Shown here: in pieces, positions 9,224 through 17,858 of the stretch
Position numbering within the stretch: position 1 is the first letter of the stretch
How the letters are laid out: every line of letters starts with the position of its first letter
Assembly (NCBI GenBank): GCA_047600765.1
Contig: JASGKF010000002.1
Location: forward strand, 1,178,001 to 1,242,000
Source of the DNA: Viridibacterium sp047600765
GTDB taxonomy: Bacteria > Pseudomonadota > Gammaproteobacteria > Burkholderiales > Rhodocyclaceae
DNA: 64,000 nt
Direction of reading: 5' to 3'
Made by a program: the position numbers and the translations under genes
The notes under the pieces: generated by a model
What the model was told of the DNA's origin: nothing
Databases searched by the model: none
What the model saw: only the letters and a program-made list of their open reading frames with translations

Positions 9224-10047
9224 CGGCCGGGCTTGAACAGGCGGCGCTGCAGGCTTTGCTGCAGACCGACCCCGCGGAAAAATGCCGGCTGACGCGTCAG
9301 CTGGAGACGGACTGGCGTGGCGCAGGGCTGATGCGGACGGGATGTGTGCCCGTGAGCGGATTGCCGATTGCCGGGCGTCCCGCCAAACCCGAACTTGTGC
9401 CGCCCGACGCCGTGCCACGGCGTAGCGTGCATACCCCGCATGGCCATGCGGCGCTCATTCATGCAGTGGCGCATATCGAATTCAATGCCATCAATCTGGC
9501 GCTGGATTGCGTCGTGCGCTTCTCTGCACGTGGCGATGCCTTCGTGACGCAATGGCTAGCCGTGGCGAGCGAGGAGGCGCATCACTTCAGCCTGCTCTGT
9601 GCGCGCCTGGCCGACCTGGGGTACGCCTACGGGGACTATCCCGCCCACAACGGTTTGTGGGAAATGGCGATCAAGACACACGACGACTTCCTCGCGCGCA
9701 TGGCTCTGGTGCCGCGGCTGCTGGAAGCGCGCGGGCTGGATGCGACGCCGCTGATCCAGACGCGCCTGCGGGAGATTCGCGATGAGGCCAGCCTGGCCAT
9801 CCTCGATATCATCCTGCGCGACGAGATTGGCCACGTTGCCATTGGTGATCAGTGGTTCCGTGCTGAATGCGCTGCACAGGGGCTGCAGGCCGAGGCTGAA
9901 TACGCACGCCTGATCGTGGCCTTCGACGCACCAGTGCCGCGTCCACCGCTCAATGTGCCGGCGCGCTTGCAGGCCGGCTTCAGCGAAAGCGAACTCGCCA
10001 GCTTCGAGGCGCATCACCGCACGCATCACAGCAAACTGAGACGCTGA
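9220..10047 (+). CDS. DUF455 family ferritin-like protein
   Basis: 275 residues from the GTG at 9220, which overlaps the previous stop (GTGA). Carries the helical, carboxylate- and His-rich pattern of DUF455/ferritin-like proteins: HAVAHIEFNAINLALD near residue 85, EEAHHFSLL near 125, and DEIGHVAIGDQWF near 205, which together give a di-metal E..ExxH set. No reaction is established for the family. The C-terminal tail is basic and His-rich. Translational coupling to a Na+/H+ antiporter gene suggests joint expression but not a shared function. Confidence 0.85.
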   Translation: MTAGLEQAALQALLQTDPAEKCRLTRQLETDWRGAGLMRTGCVPVSGLPIAGRPAKPELVPPDAVPRRSVHTPHGHAALIHAVAHIEFNAINLALDCVVRFSARGDAFVTQWLAVASEEAHHFSLLCARLADLGYAYGDYPAHNGLWEMAIKTHDDFLARMALVPRLLEARGLDATPLIQTRLREIRDEASLAILDIILRDEIGHVAIGDQWFRAECAAQGLQAEAEYARLIVAFDAPVPRPPLNVPARLQAGFSESELASFEAHHRTHHSKLRR

Positions 10048-10052
10048 AAAAC

Positions 10053-10076
10053 AAAGAGCCGCTTGCGCGGCTCTTT
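10053..10076. terminator. bidirectional intrinsic terminator
   Basis: AAAGAGCCGC (10053-10062), loop TTGC, GCGGCTCTTT (10067-10076): a perfect 10-bp stem flanked by A and T runs. It serves both the DUF455 gene (plus) and the cytochrome c4 gene (minus), which converge here. Confidence 0.9.
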
Positions 10077-10095
10077 TGTCTGGTGCGAGACAGAA

Positions 10096-10737
10096 TCAAC
10101 GCAAACCAGCTGCGTAGTCGGAGACCGCCTTGATCTCGGCTTCCGTCAGACGCAGGGCAATGGTGCGCATCATGCTGTTGGCGTCGTTGGCACGCACTCC
10201 ATCGCGGAAGGACTTCAGCTGTGCCTCGGTGTAGGCGGCATGCTGACCCGACAGGCGCGGGTACTGGGCCGGGATGCCGGCGCCAGCCGGGCCGTGACAA
10301 CCGGCGCAGGCTGCAATGCCACGCGAAGCGTCGCCCGCACGCCAGATCTTCTGGCCCAGCTCCAGCGATTCCTTCTTGCCAGCGGCCAGGGCGGGCTTGG
10401 CCTTCTGCTGCGAGAAATAGACTGCGAGGGCCTTGATGTCGTCAGCCGACAGCGGGGCTGCCATACCACCCATGACCGGGTTGGCGCGCTCAGCCGGCTT
10501 GCCGTTCAGGGATTTGAAGTTGTTCAGCTGCTTGACGAGGTAGTCCGGGTGCTGCCCTGCGAGGCTGGGGTTCACCGGAATGACGCTGTTGCCGTCTGCG
10601 CCATGGCAGGCTGCACAGGTCGTTTCAGCCGTCTGCTTGGCTTTGGCCAGGTCCAGCGGGGCCTTGGCAGTTTCAGCCAGCGAGGCCTGGCTGAACAGCA
10701 AACCGGCTGCAACCAGGGTCAGGGAGCGCTTGATCAT
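10096..10737 (-). CDS. cytochrome c4 family dihaem protein
   Basis: 213 residues. Signal peptide MIKRSLTLVAAGLLFSQASLA directs it to the periplasm. Two haem c sites, CAACH near residue 41 and CAGCH near residue 140, with matching distal Met segments (NPVMGGMAAPLSADDIKALA and NSMMRTIALRLTEAEIKAVS), give the tandem class I fold of cytochrome c4. It carries electrons toward terminal oxidases. Convergent with the DUF455 gene, divergent from engB across a ~290-base gap, a typical betaproteobacterial arrangement. Confidence 0.93.
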   Translation of the reverse strand: MIKRSLTLVAAGLLFSQASLAETAKAPLDLAKAKQTAETTCAACHGADGNSVIPVNPSLAGQHPDYLVKQLNNFKSLNGKPAERANPVMGGMAAPLSADDIKALAVYFSQQKAKPALAAGKKESLELGQKIWRAGDASRGIAACAGCHGPAGAGIPAQYPRLSGQHAAYTEAQLKSFRDGVRANDANSMMRTIALRLTEAEIKAVSDYAAGLR

Positions 10738-11024
10738 TTTTACCTCAGGAACTTTGGGCGGGTCGGACGCAATCGGGTCAAATCAAATTGTTTTCTGGCC
10801 AGATCTGGCGGGCAAGCCCGTCGCATCAAGCCACCCCCGAGGGGGTCAAGAGAATCCGGGAAAGTCTGTCGTTTTCCTGCCAGGAACCAAGGCTTCAAGT
10901 GAGCCTCTTTGCCCCGGCTGTTCCCGTGGGCGCCATGAAATTTCTGCGGCGCACCGGCGATTTCTTGAGAGAATCGCGCAATTCTAACGCACTGCCGCAG
11001 ATCGCGGCAGCTTCCCACTCCGCA

Positions 11025-11672
11025 ATGCCTGCTGCCTCTGTCTTCCGCCACGCTCATTTCGAGATCTCGATCGCCCGTCCCCAGGACTTGCCGCCGCCCA
11101 ATGCCGCGGAAATTGCTTTTGCGGGGCGTTCGAACGCCGGCAAATCGAGCGCCATCAATACCCTTGTGGGGCACACGCGTCTGGCTTTCGTGTCCAAGAC
11201 CCCGGGGCGTACCCAGCTGATCAACATCTTCCGCATGCGCGACGGGGCGGCCCTGGTCGATTTGCCGGGTTACGGCTATGCCGAGGTGCCGGAGGCTGTC
11301 CGCAAGCAGTGGGTACGCTTGCTGGAGAGTTACCTGACGAAGCGGAAGAGCCTCATCGGGCTCATCCTGATCATGGACTCGCGCCACCCGCTGACGCCGC
11401 TGGACCAGCAGATGCTGGGCTGGTTCGCACCCAGTGGCCGGCCGATCCACGTGTTGCTGACCAAGAGCGACAAGCTGACGCGTTCAGCCGGCGCCCAGGT
11501 ACTGGCAGCCGTGAAACGTCAGTTGCCGGAATGGGAAGTGCTGCCGGGACAGATCACCGTCCAGCTCTTCTCCAGCCTCAAGAAGAGCGGCATCGAAGAG
11601 GCCGAGTCGATTGTGGCCGGCTGGCTGGCGCCGCCGGAGAGTGACGAGCCAGCCGATCCTGGAGTGGTTTGA
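11025..11672 (+). CDS. engB: ribosome biogenesis GTPase YihA/EngB
   Basis: 215 residues from the ATG at 11025 (MPAASVFRHAHFEISI), which matches the usual betaproteobacterial start; an in-frame ATG at 10935 would add 30 residues without family support. Essential GTPase in 50S assembly. G1 GRSNAGKSSAIN, G2 KTPGRTQ, G3 DLPGYGYAEV and G4 TKSDKLTR are all present, with SSLKKSGIEEA as G5. The C-terminus has an acidic tail (PPESDEPADPG). hemB follows after 345 bases. Confidence 0.95.
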   Translation: MPAASVFRHAHFEISIARPQDLPPPNAAEIAFAGRSNAGKSSAINTLVGHTRLAFVSKTPGRTQLINIFRMRDGAALVDLPGYGYAEVPEAVRKQWVRLLESYLTKRKSLIGLILIMDSRHPLTPLDQQMLGWFAPSGRPIHVLLTKSDKLTRSAGAQVLAAVKRQLPEWEVLPGQITVQLFSSLKKSGIEEAESIVAGWLAPPESDEPADPGVV

Positions 11673-12017
11673 ATGGGGTCGTGAGTGGAGCGAGCGGACA
11701 GCTGGGAAGGCGGCTCGCACAGCAGTACTGGCGTACTGCGAGCAAGCCAACGCCGCCAGATGTTCGCGCAGCCCGCTTGATGCGGCGGCAGAAAATAAAA
11801 ACCCCCGGCATGAGCCGGGGGCAAAACAACCTGGAAGGCCCGGGGGAGCACAACCAGGCGCCCGCTCAGGGAGGTGAAGCGGGAGACGACGCTGCGGGGG
11901 GCGGCGCCATCTGCTTGCATAGAGAGCGAGGCCGGACGAAAAGTTCCGGCGGCAATTTGTAAAAAATCATGTGCGACCGGCGCCTGCTGCGTGGGTCGCC
12001 ACTTCAGGATCTTCACC
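11673..12017. other. engB-hemB intergenic stretch without a gene
   Basis: 345 bases. I see no gene. It holds a 6-bp inverted repeat (CAGTAC/GTACTG near 11723-11738) and the stronger hairpin at 11802-11821. The last 40 bases become AT-rich (GGCAATTTGTAAAAAATC at about 11950-11967) and probably contain the hemB promoter; I cannot assign a clear -35/-10 pair. Confidence 0.6.
11802..11821 (-). terminator. 8-bp GC hairpin with the T-run on the minus side
   Basis: CCCCCGGC (11802-11809), loop ATGA, GCCGGGGG (11814-11821). The A-rich tract AAAATAAAAA precedes it on the plus strand, so the U-tail lies in the minus direction, although the nearest upstream gene, engB, is on plus. It may be a bidirectional terminator that has lost its plus-side T-run, or it may stop antisense transcription. 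Confidence 0.45.
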
Positions 12018-13040
12018 ATGAGTGCTACGTCCCGTTCCGTGTCCAGCCGCTTCCCCGATACCCGCATGCGTCGCATGCGCCGCGACGATTTTTCGCGCCG
12101 CCTGATGCAGGAGCATCGCCTGTCCGCAGACGACTTGATCCTGCCGGTCTTCGTGCTCGACGGCAGCGGGCGCGAAGAAGCGGTGGCGTCCATGCCGGGC
12201 GTGAGCCGGCGCAGCATCGATGGCACCTTGAAGGTCGCCGAGCGCGCCCAGGCCCTGGGGATCCCCGCGCTGGCCTTGTTCCCCGTGATCGACGCCAGCC
12301 TCAAGACAACGGATGCCGCCGAAGCCTGGAATCCGGACGGCCTCGTGCCGCGCACGGTGCAGGCGCTCAAGGCGCATTTCCCGGAGCTCGGGGTGATTAC
12401 CGATGTGGCGCTGGATCCGTACACCAGCCATGGTCAGGACGGGCTCATCGACGACACCGGCTACGTGCTCAACGACGAGACGCTCATTGCGCTGGAAAAG
12501 CAGGCCTTGTGTCATGCCGCTGCGGGGGCCGATGTGGTGGCGCCCAGCGACATGATGGATGGCCGCGTGGGACGCATTCGGGCCGCGCTGGAGGCGGCGG
12601 GGCACATCCACACCCGCATCCTGGCCTATTCCGCCAAGTACGCCTCGGCGTTCTACGGCCCCTTCCGCGATGCAGTGGGTTCGGCCGGCAATCTGGGCAA
12701 GGGCAACAAGAAGAGTTACCAGATGGATCCCGCCAACAGCGATGAAGCCGTGCGCGAAGTGGCGCTCGATATCGCGGAGGGCGCCGACATGGTGATGGTC
12801 AAACCCGGCATGCCCTATCTCGACATCGTGCGCCGCGTGAAAACCGAACTCGCCGTGCCGACGTTTGTCTACCAGGTGAGTGGCGAGTACGCCATGCTCA
12901 AAGCGGCCGCTGCGAATGGCTGGCTGGATGAACGTGCCTGCGTGCTGGAGTCCCTGTTGGCTTTCAAGCGTGCGGGAGCTGATGGCGTACTGACTTACTT
13001 TGCTCTCGACGCTGCGCAGTGGCTGTCGGAAGGCAAATAA
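12018..13040 (+). CDS. hemB: delta-aminolevulinic acid dehydratase (porphobilinogen synthase)
   Basis: 340 residues from the ATG at 12018 (MSATSRSVSSRFPDTRMRRM). Condenses two 5-aminolevulinate molecules to porphobilinogen in haem synthesis. The two Schiff-base lysines lie in LAYSAKYASAFYGPF and DMVMVKPGMPYLD. The metal segment reads DVALDPYTSHGQDG: Asp and Ala stand where zinc-type enzymes have cysteines, so this looks like the magnesium/potassium-dependent class. The allosteric segment around GNKKSYQMDPANSDEA is intact. It lies alone between engB and a lipoprotein gene, and the hairpin at 13071-13099 follows it. Confidence 0.97.
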   Translation: MSATSRSVSSRFPDTRMRRMRRDDFSRRLMQEHRLSADDLILPVFVLDGSGREEAVASMPGVSRRSIDGTLKVAERAQALGIPALALFPVIDASLKTTDAAEAWNPDGLVPRTVQALKAHFPELGVITDVALDPYTSHGQDGLIDDTGYVLNDETLIALEKQALCHAAAGADVVAPSDMMDGRVGRIRAALEAAGHIHTRILAYSAKYASAFYGPFRDAVGSAGNLGKGNKKSYQMDPANSDEAVREVALDIAEGADMVMVKPGMPYLDIVRRVKTELAVPTFVYQVSGEYAMLKAAAANGWLDERACVLESLLAFKRAGADGVLTYFALDAAQWLSEGK

Positions 13041-13070
13041 GCTCGCCGGAATTGCATTTTGCATAGAGCC

Positions 13071-13099
13071 TGTTGCGTCGCCGCAGCTGCGACGCAACA
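13071..13099. repeat. perfect 11-bp inverted repeat after hemB
   Basis: TGTTGCGTCGC (13071-13081) and GCGACGCAACA (13089-13099) around a 7-base loop whose centre is itself palindromic (GCAGCTGC). It lies 30 bases after the hemB stop and lacks a T-run, so it may be a factor-dependent terminator or an mRNA-stabilising hairpin. Confidence 0.6.
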
Positions 13100-13196
13100 T
13101 CGAAAGTGCTCAACTCGGCGTAATTCCTGCCGTTTTCCGGATTAGCCGGATCGCATTTCTGGCCTCGCGGTGGCGACCCGGCAGCGAGGAGCCATC

Positions 13197-13778
13197 ATGG
13201 ACCGTGCGTCGCGTCATCGCGCGTTAGCAGTCTCTCTTCTTGCAGTGCTGGCCGGCGTCCTGAGCGGCTGCGCCAGCATCCTGCCCTCATCGGAAAGCGC
13301 GACAAAATCTGCCTGGCCCACTTTCGCTGAAGTCAAACAGGCTTACGACCGGCTGGAGCCGCAGGTTGCCGTGGTCGAAGACCTCAAGCGCGAAAAATTC
13401 CACCCCGGAGTCAACCCGCAGGTGGCGACTTTGCCGCAGACCGAAGTGCTGCGCCGCTTCTACATCTCGAACATGCCATCGGAATTCATAGACAAGGGTG
13501 TCTATGCTTGTCTCGCGGCGCACGGCAAGTGCGAGGTCTACGAAATCGAGATACGGCAGATGAACAAACAGCGCGTGGGCAATCCCGCGCTGGACGTCAC
13601 GACCTTCAAGCGTGACACCGAGATTCGCGGCTGGCGTTTCACCGCCGTCTTTCTCGTGAACAACGGAGTGCTGGTCTACAAGACCTGGGGCGGGCAGGCT
13701 GAGGTGGCCGAGCGCGAGAACGTGACCAATCCGCTTGGGCCAGTGCAGACCATTACGCCGCAGTTGTTCGGACTCTGA
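13197..13778 (+). CDS. hypothetical lipoprotein
   Basis: 193 residues from the ATG at 13197, chosen because GAGGAG stands 7 bases upstream. The signal peptide ends in a lipobox (VLSGC), so the protein should be lipidated and membrane-anchored. The mature part is soluble, about 165 residues, with two cysteines in YACLAAHGKCEVYEI that could form a disulfide, and the C-terminal segment NNGVLVYKTWGGQAEV. I do not recognise a family. It follows hemB after 156 bases and converges on the pyrimidine nucleotidase gene. Confidence 0.7.
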   Translation: MDRASRHRALAVSLLAVLAGVLSGCASILPSSESATKSAWPTFAEVKQAYDRLEPQVAVVEDLKREKFHPGVNPQVATLPQTEVLRRFYISNMPSEFIDKGVYACLAAHGKCEVYEIEIRQMNKQRVGNPALDVTTFKRDTEIRGWRFTAVFLVNNGVLVYKTWGGQAEVAERENVTNPLGPVQTITPQLFGL

Positions 13779-13784
13779 ATAGGC

Positions 13785-14468
13785 TCACACAAAGGGCTGG
13801 GGACGTCGCCACATGCCGCGACGACCCAGCTCCAGCACACTTCGCAGCTTGACATCGACGTAGGGCGGTTTGCCGCTGTCGTGCCGCCCGTGACGTGTCA
13901 CCCATACGGTACGCATGCCCAGCTTCTTGGCTGTGGCGAGGTTGGCGCGGTCATCCTCGACGAGGATGCAGCGCGATGCTGGCACGCGCAGATGCCCCAG
14001 CACCTTGCGGAAGGCCTGTGCTTGCGGCTTGGGGCGCAGCCCCATCTGCTCGATGCCGAAGACATGGTCGAAGCAGAGCAGAACGCCCATCTCTTCGAGC
14101 ACGGCGAGGACGTAGGCCAGCGGGCCGTTCGACACCACTACCTTGCGCCCGGGCAGGCGGCGCAGCATGCCGCGCAACTCGCTTTCGAAGACCAGCATGG
14201 CCGGCAGGTTGGCGAACTGGTGCGTGTGGTGCAGGAAGTGATGCGGATCGGTGTTGTGATGGCGCATCAGGCCCAGCAGGGTGGCGCCGTAGCGATGCCA
14301 GTAGCTGACACGCAGGTGCTCGGCCTCGGCAGGTTCGATGTCGAGGTGTTCGACGATGTAGCGCGTCATCGCCACATTGATGTGCGGAAAGATGTGCGCG
14401 CTGGTGTTGTGCAGCGTGTTGTCGAGGTCAAAGAGCCAGACCGGGCTGGTTGCGCTGGCAGTGCTCAT
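13785..14468 (-). CDS. HAD-superfamily pyrimidine 5'-nucleotidase
   Basis: 227 residues. HAD motif I is WLFDLDNTLHNTSAHIF near residue 10, motif II is VVSNGPLAYV near 112, motif III is the Lys of LRPKPQAQAFRKV, and motif IV is ILVEDDRANLATAKKLGM. The DLDNTLH/Y signature is that of pyrimidine 5'-nucleotidases (SDT1/YjjG-like), which dephosphorylate UMP and related nucleotides. Its ATG overlaps the bioC stop by 4 bases (ATGA), so it is co-translated with bioC. Confidence 0.88.
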   Translation of the reverse strand: MSTASATSPVWLFDLDNTLHNTSAHIFPHINVAMTRYIVEHLDIEPAEAEHLRVSYWHRYGATLLGLMRHHNTDPHHFLHHTHQFANLPAMLVFESELRGMLRRLPGRKVVVSNGPLAYVLAVLEEMGVLLCFDHVFGIEQMGLRPKPQAQAFRKVLGHLRVPASRCILVEDDRANLATAKKLGMRTVWVTRHGRHDSGKPPYVDVKLRSVLELGRRGMWRRPQPFV

Positions 14469-15364
14469 TTGTCGCGCTTCCTGAACTGGATGACGGCACG
14501 CCCGTCTTCGGTCTGTTTCGACGCGGCTTTCCAGGCGTGGCCGTAGACGATCTCGAAGGTGGCCGGCAGACGGCCATCACGGCGCAGCTGTTCGTAGCGA
14601 TCACGGGCGGCTTGCCAGCCTTGCTTGCCGCTGAGGCCACGCGGACGACGCGTCGAGGCATTGGCCGCGCCGGCCAGACGCAGGTCGCGCAGCAAGGCAT
14701 CAATGTCCTGGTAGGTCAGCGTGATCGTTTCCATGTCCATCACCGGTTCGGCAAAGCCGGCTTTGACCAGCGCGTCGCCCAGATCATGCATGTCGATGAA
14801 GCGGTGTACGCGCTCGCCACTCTGGCTGTCGAGTACGCCTCGCAGTTCCCGCAGCGTATCGGGCCCCAGTGTGGAGAACATCAGCATGCCGTCAACTTCG
14901 AGCACGCGGTGCATCTCGCGCAGCGCGGGCAGCGGGTCGTGCAGCCAGTTGAGCATCAGGTTGCTCCACACCATCTGCATGCTGGACCGTTTGATCGGCA
15001 ATTGCTCTGCGTCAGCGCAAATACCCTGCGGTCCCGTCTTTGGCCCCAGTATGCGTTGCAGCCAGCCTGTGCGTGCGGGGCGAGGCAGCAGGGCCTCGCA
15101 GAGGTTAACGCCGCTGAGGAGGGCGTCCGGGTAGTGCTGGCCCAGCAGGGCAAAATCGGCCCCTGTGCCGCAGCCAATGTCGAGGATGCGGGTGGGCTGG
15201 TAGCGGATCAGCGCCAGCCGTTCGGCCATGCGGCTGGCCACTTCACGATTCAGGAAATGCGGGTCGGCGGGCTTGTCACGTTCCGCTAGCGCCGTGGCCG
15301 CATGGGCCTGCCCGTGGCGGCGGATGACGCGCCGGTCGAGGGTGAAGTCCTGATCCGTGCTCAC
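14465..15364 (-). CDS. bioC: malonyl-ACP O-methyltransferase
   Basis: 299 residues from the GTG at 15364 (STDQDFTLDRRVIRRHGQ after the start), which overlaps the upstream stop as GTGA; the longer open frame upstream is not coding. Methylates malonyl-ACP with S-adenosylmethionine so that fatty acid synthesis can build the pimelate moiety of biotin. SAM motif ILDIGCGTGADFALLGQHYP near residue 58, then SNLMLNWLHD and VDGMLMFSTLGPDTLREL, all typical of BioC. The middle gene of a tightly overlapping trio (transporter, bioC, nucleotidase); bioB lies just beyond on the same strand. Confidence 0.92.
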   Translation of the reverse strand: MSTDQDFTLDRRVIRRHGQAHAATALAERDKPADPHFLNREVASRMAERLALIRYQPTRILDIGCGTGADFALLGQHYPDALLSGVNLCEALLPRPARTGWLQRILGPKTGPQGICADAEQLPIKRSSMQMVWSNLMLNWLHDPLPALREMHRVLEVDGMLMFSTLGPDTLRELRGVLDSQSGERVHRFIDMHDLGDALVKAGFAEPVMDMETITLTYQDIDALLRDLRLAGAANASTRRPRGLSGKQGWQAARDRYEQLRRDGRLPATFEIVYGHAWKAASKQTEDGRAVIQFRKRDK

Positions 15365-16623
15365 TGCGGCGCGCTGAGGGTCTGTCCGGCCAGTGCTGGG
15401 TCGGCCTTGTGCGGCGTGTGTGGCTGCCAGCCCAGCGTGAGCAGCATGACGAAGAAGCCGATGACGTAGGCCAGCGCAATGTGCCAGCCGTGGCGCAGCC
15501 ACTGGCCGACCGAGCGCGCTTCGGGGAACTGGTTGGACAAGGCGACGCCGGCCGACGAACCGAACCACAGCATGGAGCCACCAAAGCCCACTGCGTAGGC
15601 CAGCATGCCCCAGTCATAGCCGCCCTGCTTGATGGCCAGTGCGGTGAGCGGGATGTTGTCGAACACGGCTGAGACGAAGCCCATGCCCAGTGCCGTCTGC
15701 CACGAGGCGAGGGGCAGGCGTTCGACCGGCATCAGCGAAGCGATGAGCACCAGCGATAGCAGGAAGATCGAGCCCTTGAAGGTCTCGGGCAACAGTTCCC
15801 AGTCATGGCGGCGCAGCGGGATGGCGAGCAGCAGCACGACCCAGACCGCAGCCCCCAGCCAGGGGAAGGCATTGGAATACTGGCTGAAGCGCAGATTGAC
15901 GGTGATGTTGGTCAGCATGGCACCGATGAGGATCGCTGCCACGATGCCGACGCGCATCCAGTTGACACGGGTGTGGGCGTTGGCGTTCTTGATGATGGGG
16001 CTGAAAGCCTGTTGCTGTCGTGCTGCGATGACGCCGAAGATGCATAGCGCCGTGCCTGCGGCCACGTAGCCATGGACAACGTCTAACGGCGAAATGCCCG
16101 CCAGCCACATCATGGTTGTCGTCGTGTCACCGACCACCGAACCGGCGCCGCCTGCGTTGGAAGCACCGACTATGGCGGCGAGGTAGCCGATGTGGACGCG
16201 GGCGCGGAACAGCTGGTGCGCCATGGCACCACCGATCAGTGCGGCCGCGATGTTGTCGAGAAAGGCCGAGATGACGAACACCATGATCAGCAGCACGAAG
16301 CCGCCTTTCCAGTCGTCTGGCAGGTAGTTGGGCAGGATGACCGGTACGTGGCTCTTCTCGAAGTGGCGTGCGAGCAGCGCGAAGCCGGTCAGCAGGCCCA
16401 GCAGGTTGGTCAGCGTGACCCACTCGTGACCGAGGTGGCTGACGAAGCCCGCCATGCCCGGGCCGGGCGCGAAGCCGGTGAAGAGAAGCTTGTAGCCAAC
16501 AACGCAGACCAGACCAGTCAGCGCCACGCGCAGCGCATTGCCGTGAGAGAGGGCGATGCCGAGCAGGGTGCCGGCGAAGAGGAAGAATTCGAGCGGGATG
16601 CCTGCCAGTTCGATGGGCGTCAT
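15361..16623 (-). CDS. NhaD/SLC13-type ion transporter (putative Na+/H+ antiporter)
   Basis: 420 residues with about 11 membrane segments. Ion-transporter superfamily features: VFVISAFLDNIAAALIGGAM near residue 115, GASNAGGAGSVVGDTTTTMM near 155, and the mirrored VSAVFDNIPLTALAIKQGGY near 325. The paired D-N-I/P hairpin motifs suggest NhaD or a related arsenite/citrate-permease clade. The substrate is inferred. It overlaps bioC by 4 bases; no obvious reason links ion transport to biotin. Confidence 0.75.
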   Translation of the reverse strand: MTPIELAGIPLEFFLFAGTLLGIALSHGNALRVALTGLVCVVGYKLLFTGFAPGPGMAGFVSHLGHEWVTLTNLLGLLTGFALLARHFEKSHVPVILPNYLPDDWKGGFVLLIMVFVISAFLDNIAAALIGGAMAHQLFRARVHIGYLAAIVGASNAGGAGSVVGDTTTTMMWLAGISPLDVVHGYVAAGTALCIFGVIAARQQQAFSPIIKNANAHTRVNWMRVGIVAAILIGAMLTNITVNLRFSQYSNAFPWLGAAVWVVLLLAIPLRRHDWELLPETFKGSIFLLSLVLIASLMPVERLPLASWQTALGMGFVSAVFDNIPLTALAIKQGGYDWGMLAYAVGFGGSMLWFGSSAGVALSNQFPEARSVGQWLRHGWHIALAYVIGFFVMLLTLGWQPHTPHKADPALAGQTLSAPQ

Positions 16624-16757
16624 GATTCAGTGTTCAGGAAGGGCGCTCGGTTGAATGTGAAAGGTTTCAGTCGTGCTGCTAGCAAATCCGACAATCAACC
16701 ACGCTGCCAGCGCGTGACGGAGCGGTTCGGGCGCGTGTCCCGGGCCGCCCCGCATCC

Positions 16758-17777
16758 TTACACCGAGCGGATACCCAGCTTCTGCATCAGCGCTTCGTCG
16801 CCTTCCACATCCGGATTGCCGGTGGTCAGCAGCTTGTCGCCGTAGAAGATCGAGTTGGCGCCAGCGAGGAAGCACATCGATTGCGCTTCGTCAGACATTT
16901 CGCGACGACCCGCCGAGAGACGCACGAAGCTGGTCGGCATGCTGATGCGCGCTGCAGCGATGGTGCGGATGAACTCGAAGATATCGAGAGGGGGCGTGTC
17001 AGACAGCGGCGTGCCTTCGACGCGCACGAGGTTGTTGATGGGTACCGACTCCGGCGGCGGAGCCATGCTTGCCAGCTGCGAGATCAGGGCCGCACGCGCA
17101 CGGCGCGATTCGCCCATGCCGATGATGCCGCCCGAGCAGACGTGGATGCCGGCGTCGCGCACCTTGTCGATGGTGTCGTAGCGGTCAGCCTGTGAGTGCG
17201 TGCTGATGATGCTGTCGTACATCTCGGCCGCGGTGTCGAGGTTGTGGTTGTAGTAGTCGAGCCCGGCGTCGGCGAGCTTCTGCGCTTGGCCCTCGCGCAG
17301 CATGCCCAGCGTCACGCAGGTTTCCAGGCCCAGCGCCTTCACTTGCTTGACCATCTCTATGACCGGTTCGAGGTCGCGATCCTTGGGGCCACGCCAGGCA
17401 GCGCCCATGCAAAAGCGCGAGGCGCCGTTTTCCTTGGCGATGCGTGCCTTGTCGACGACTTCGGTGACGGCCATCAGCTCTTCGGATTCGAGGCCGGTCT
17501 GGTAACGTTTGGCTTGCGAACAGTAGCCGCAGTCTTCCGAGCAGCCGCCGGTCTTGATCGACAGCAGGGTCGAACGCTGCACGGCATTGGCATCGAAGTT
17601 TTCGCGATGCACTTGCTGCGCGCGGAACATCAGGTCGTTGAACGGCAGCTCGAACAGGGCCATGACGGCATCCGTGCTCCATTCACCGGCCGCTTCCTTC
17701 CGCGTGTTGAGATGCAGGCGGATGGGTTGGGCGGTCTGGGCGGGCGAGGAAGCGGTCTTGGTCGAGCAGGAAGTCAT
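16758..17777 (-). CDS. bioB: biotin synthase
   Basis: 339 residues. Radical SAM enzyme that inserts sulfur into dethiobiotin. The CSEDCGYCSQ motif (residues ~73-82) binds the 4Fe-4S cluster, and the cysteines of FCMGAAWRGP and ETCVTLGML plus the Arg of LSAGRREMSDEAQ bind the 2Fe-2S cluster. YYNHNLDTAAEMYD is also diagnostic. The first ~25 residues (MTSCSTKTASSPAQTAQ) are an extra N-terminal tail. Divergent from comF across 81 bases; a terminator-like hairpin lies in its leader. No clear BirA operator was seen. Confidence 0.97.
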   Translation of the reverse strand: MTSCSTKTASSPAQTAQPIRLHLNTRKEAAGEWSTDAVMALFELPFNDLMFRAQQVHRENFDANAVQRSTLLSIKTGGCSEDCGYCSQAKRYQTGLESEELMAVTEVVDKARIAKENGASRFCMGAAWRGPKDRDLEPVIEMVKQVKALGLETCVTLGMLREGQAQKLADAGLDYYNHNLDTAAEMYDSIISTHSQADRYDTIDKVRDAGIHVCSGGIIGMGESRRARAALISQLASMAPPPESVPINNLVRVEGTPLSDTPPLDIFEFIRTIAAARISMPTSFVRLSAGRREMSDEAQSMCFLAGANSIFYGDKLLTTGNPDVEGDEALMQKLGIRSV

Positions 17778-17802
17778 GTGTTCGAAATGCCTGAATGAAA
17801 AG

Positions 17803-17827
17803 AAAAAATCGCCGCCAAGCGGGCGGC
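17803..17827 (-). promoter_or_regulatory. terminator-like hairpin in the bioB leader
   Basis: On the minus strand, GCCGCC-CGCTT-GGCGGC (17827-17811) is followed by GATTTTTT (down to 17803), about 26 bases before the bioB ATG at 17777. No minus-strand gene lies directly upstream, so a terminator here would act on the bioB leader itself (attenuation) or on antisense transcription of comF. Confidence 0.45.
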
Positions 17828-17858
17828 AACCGCGAATGATCCCGGAAAGCCAAAAGCC

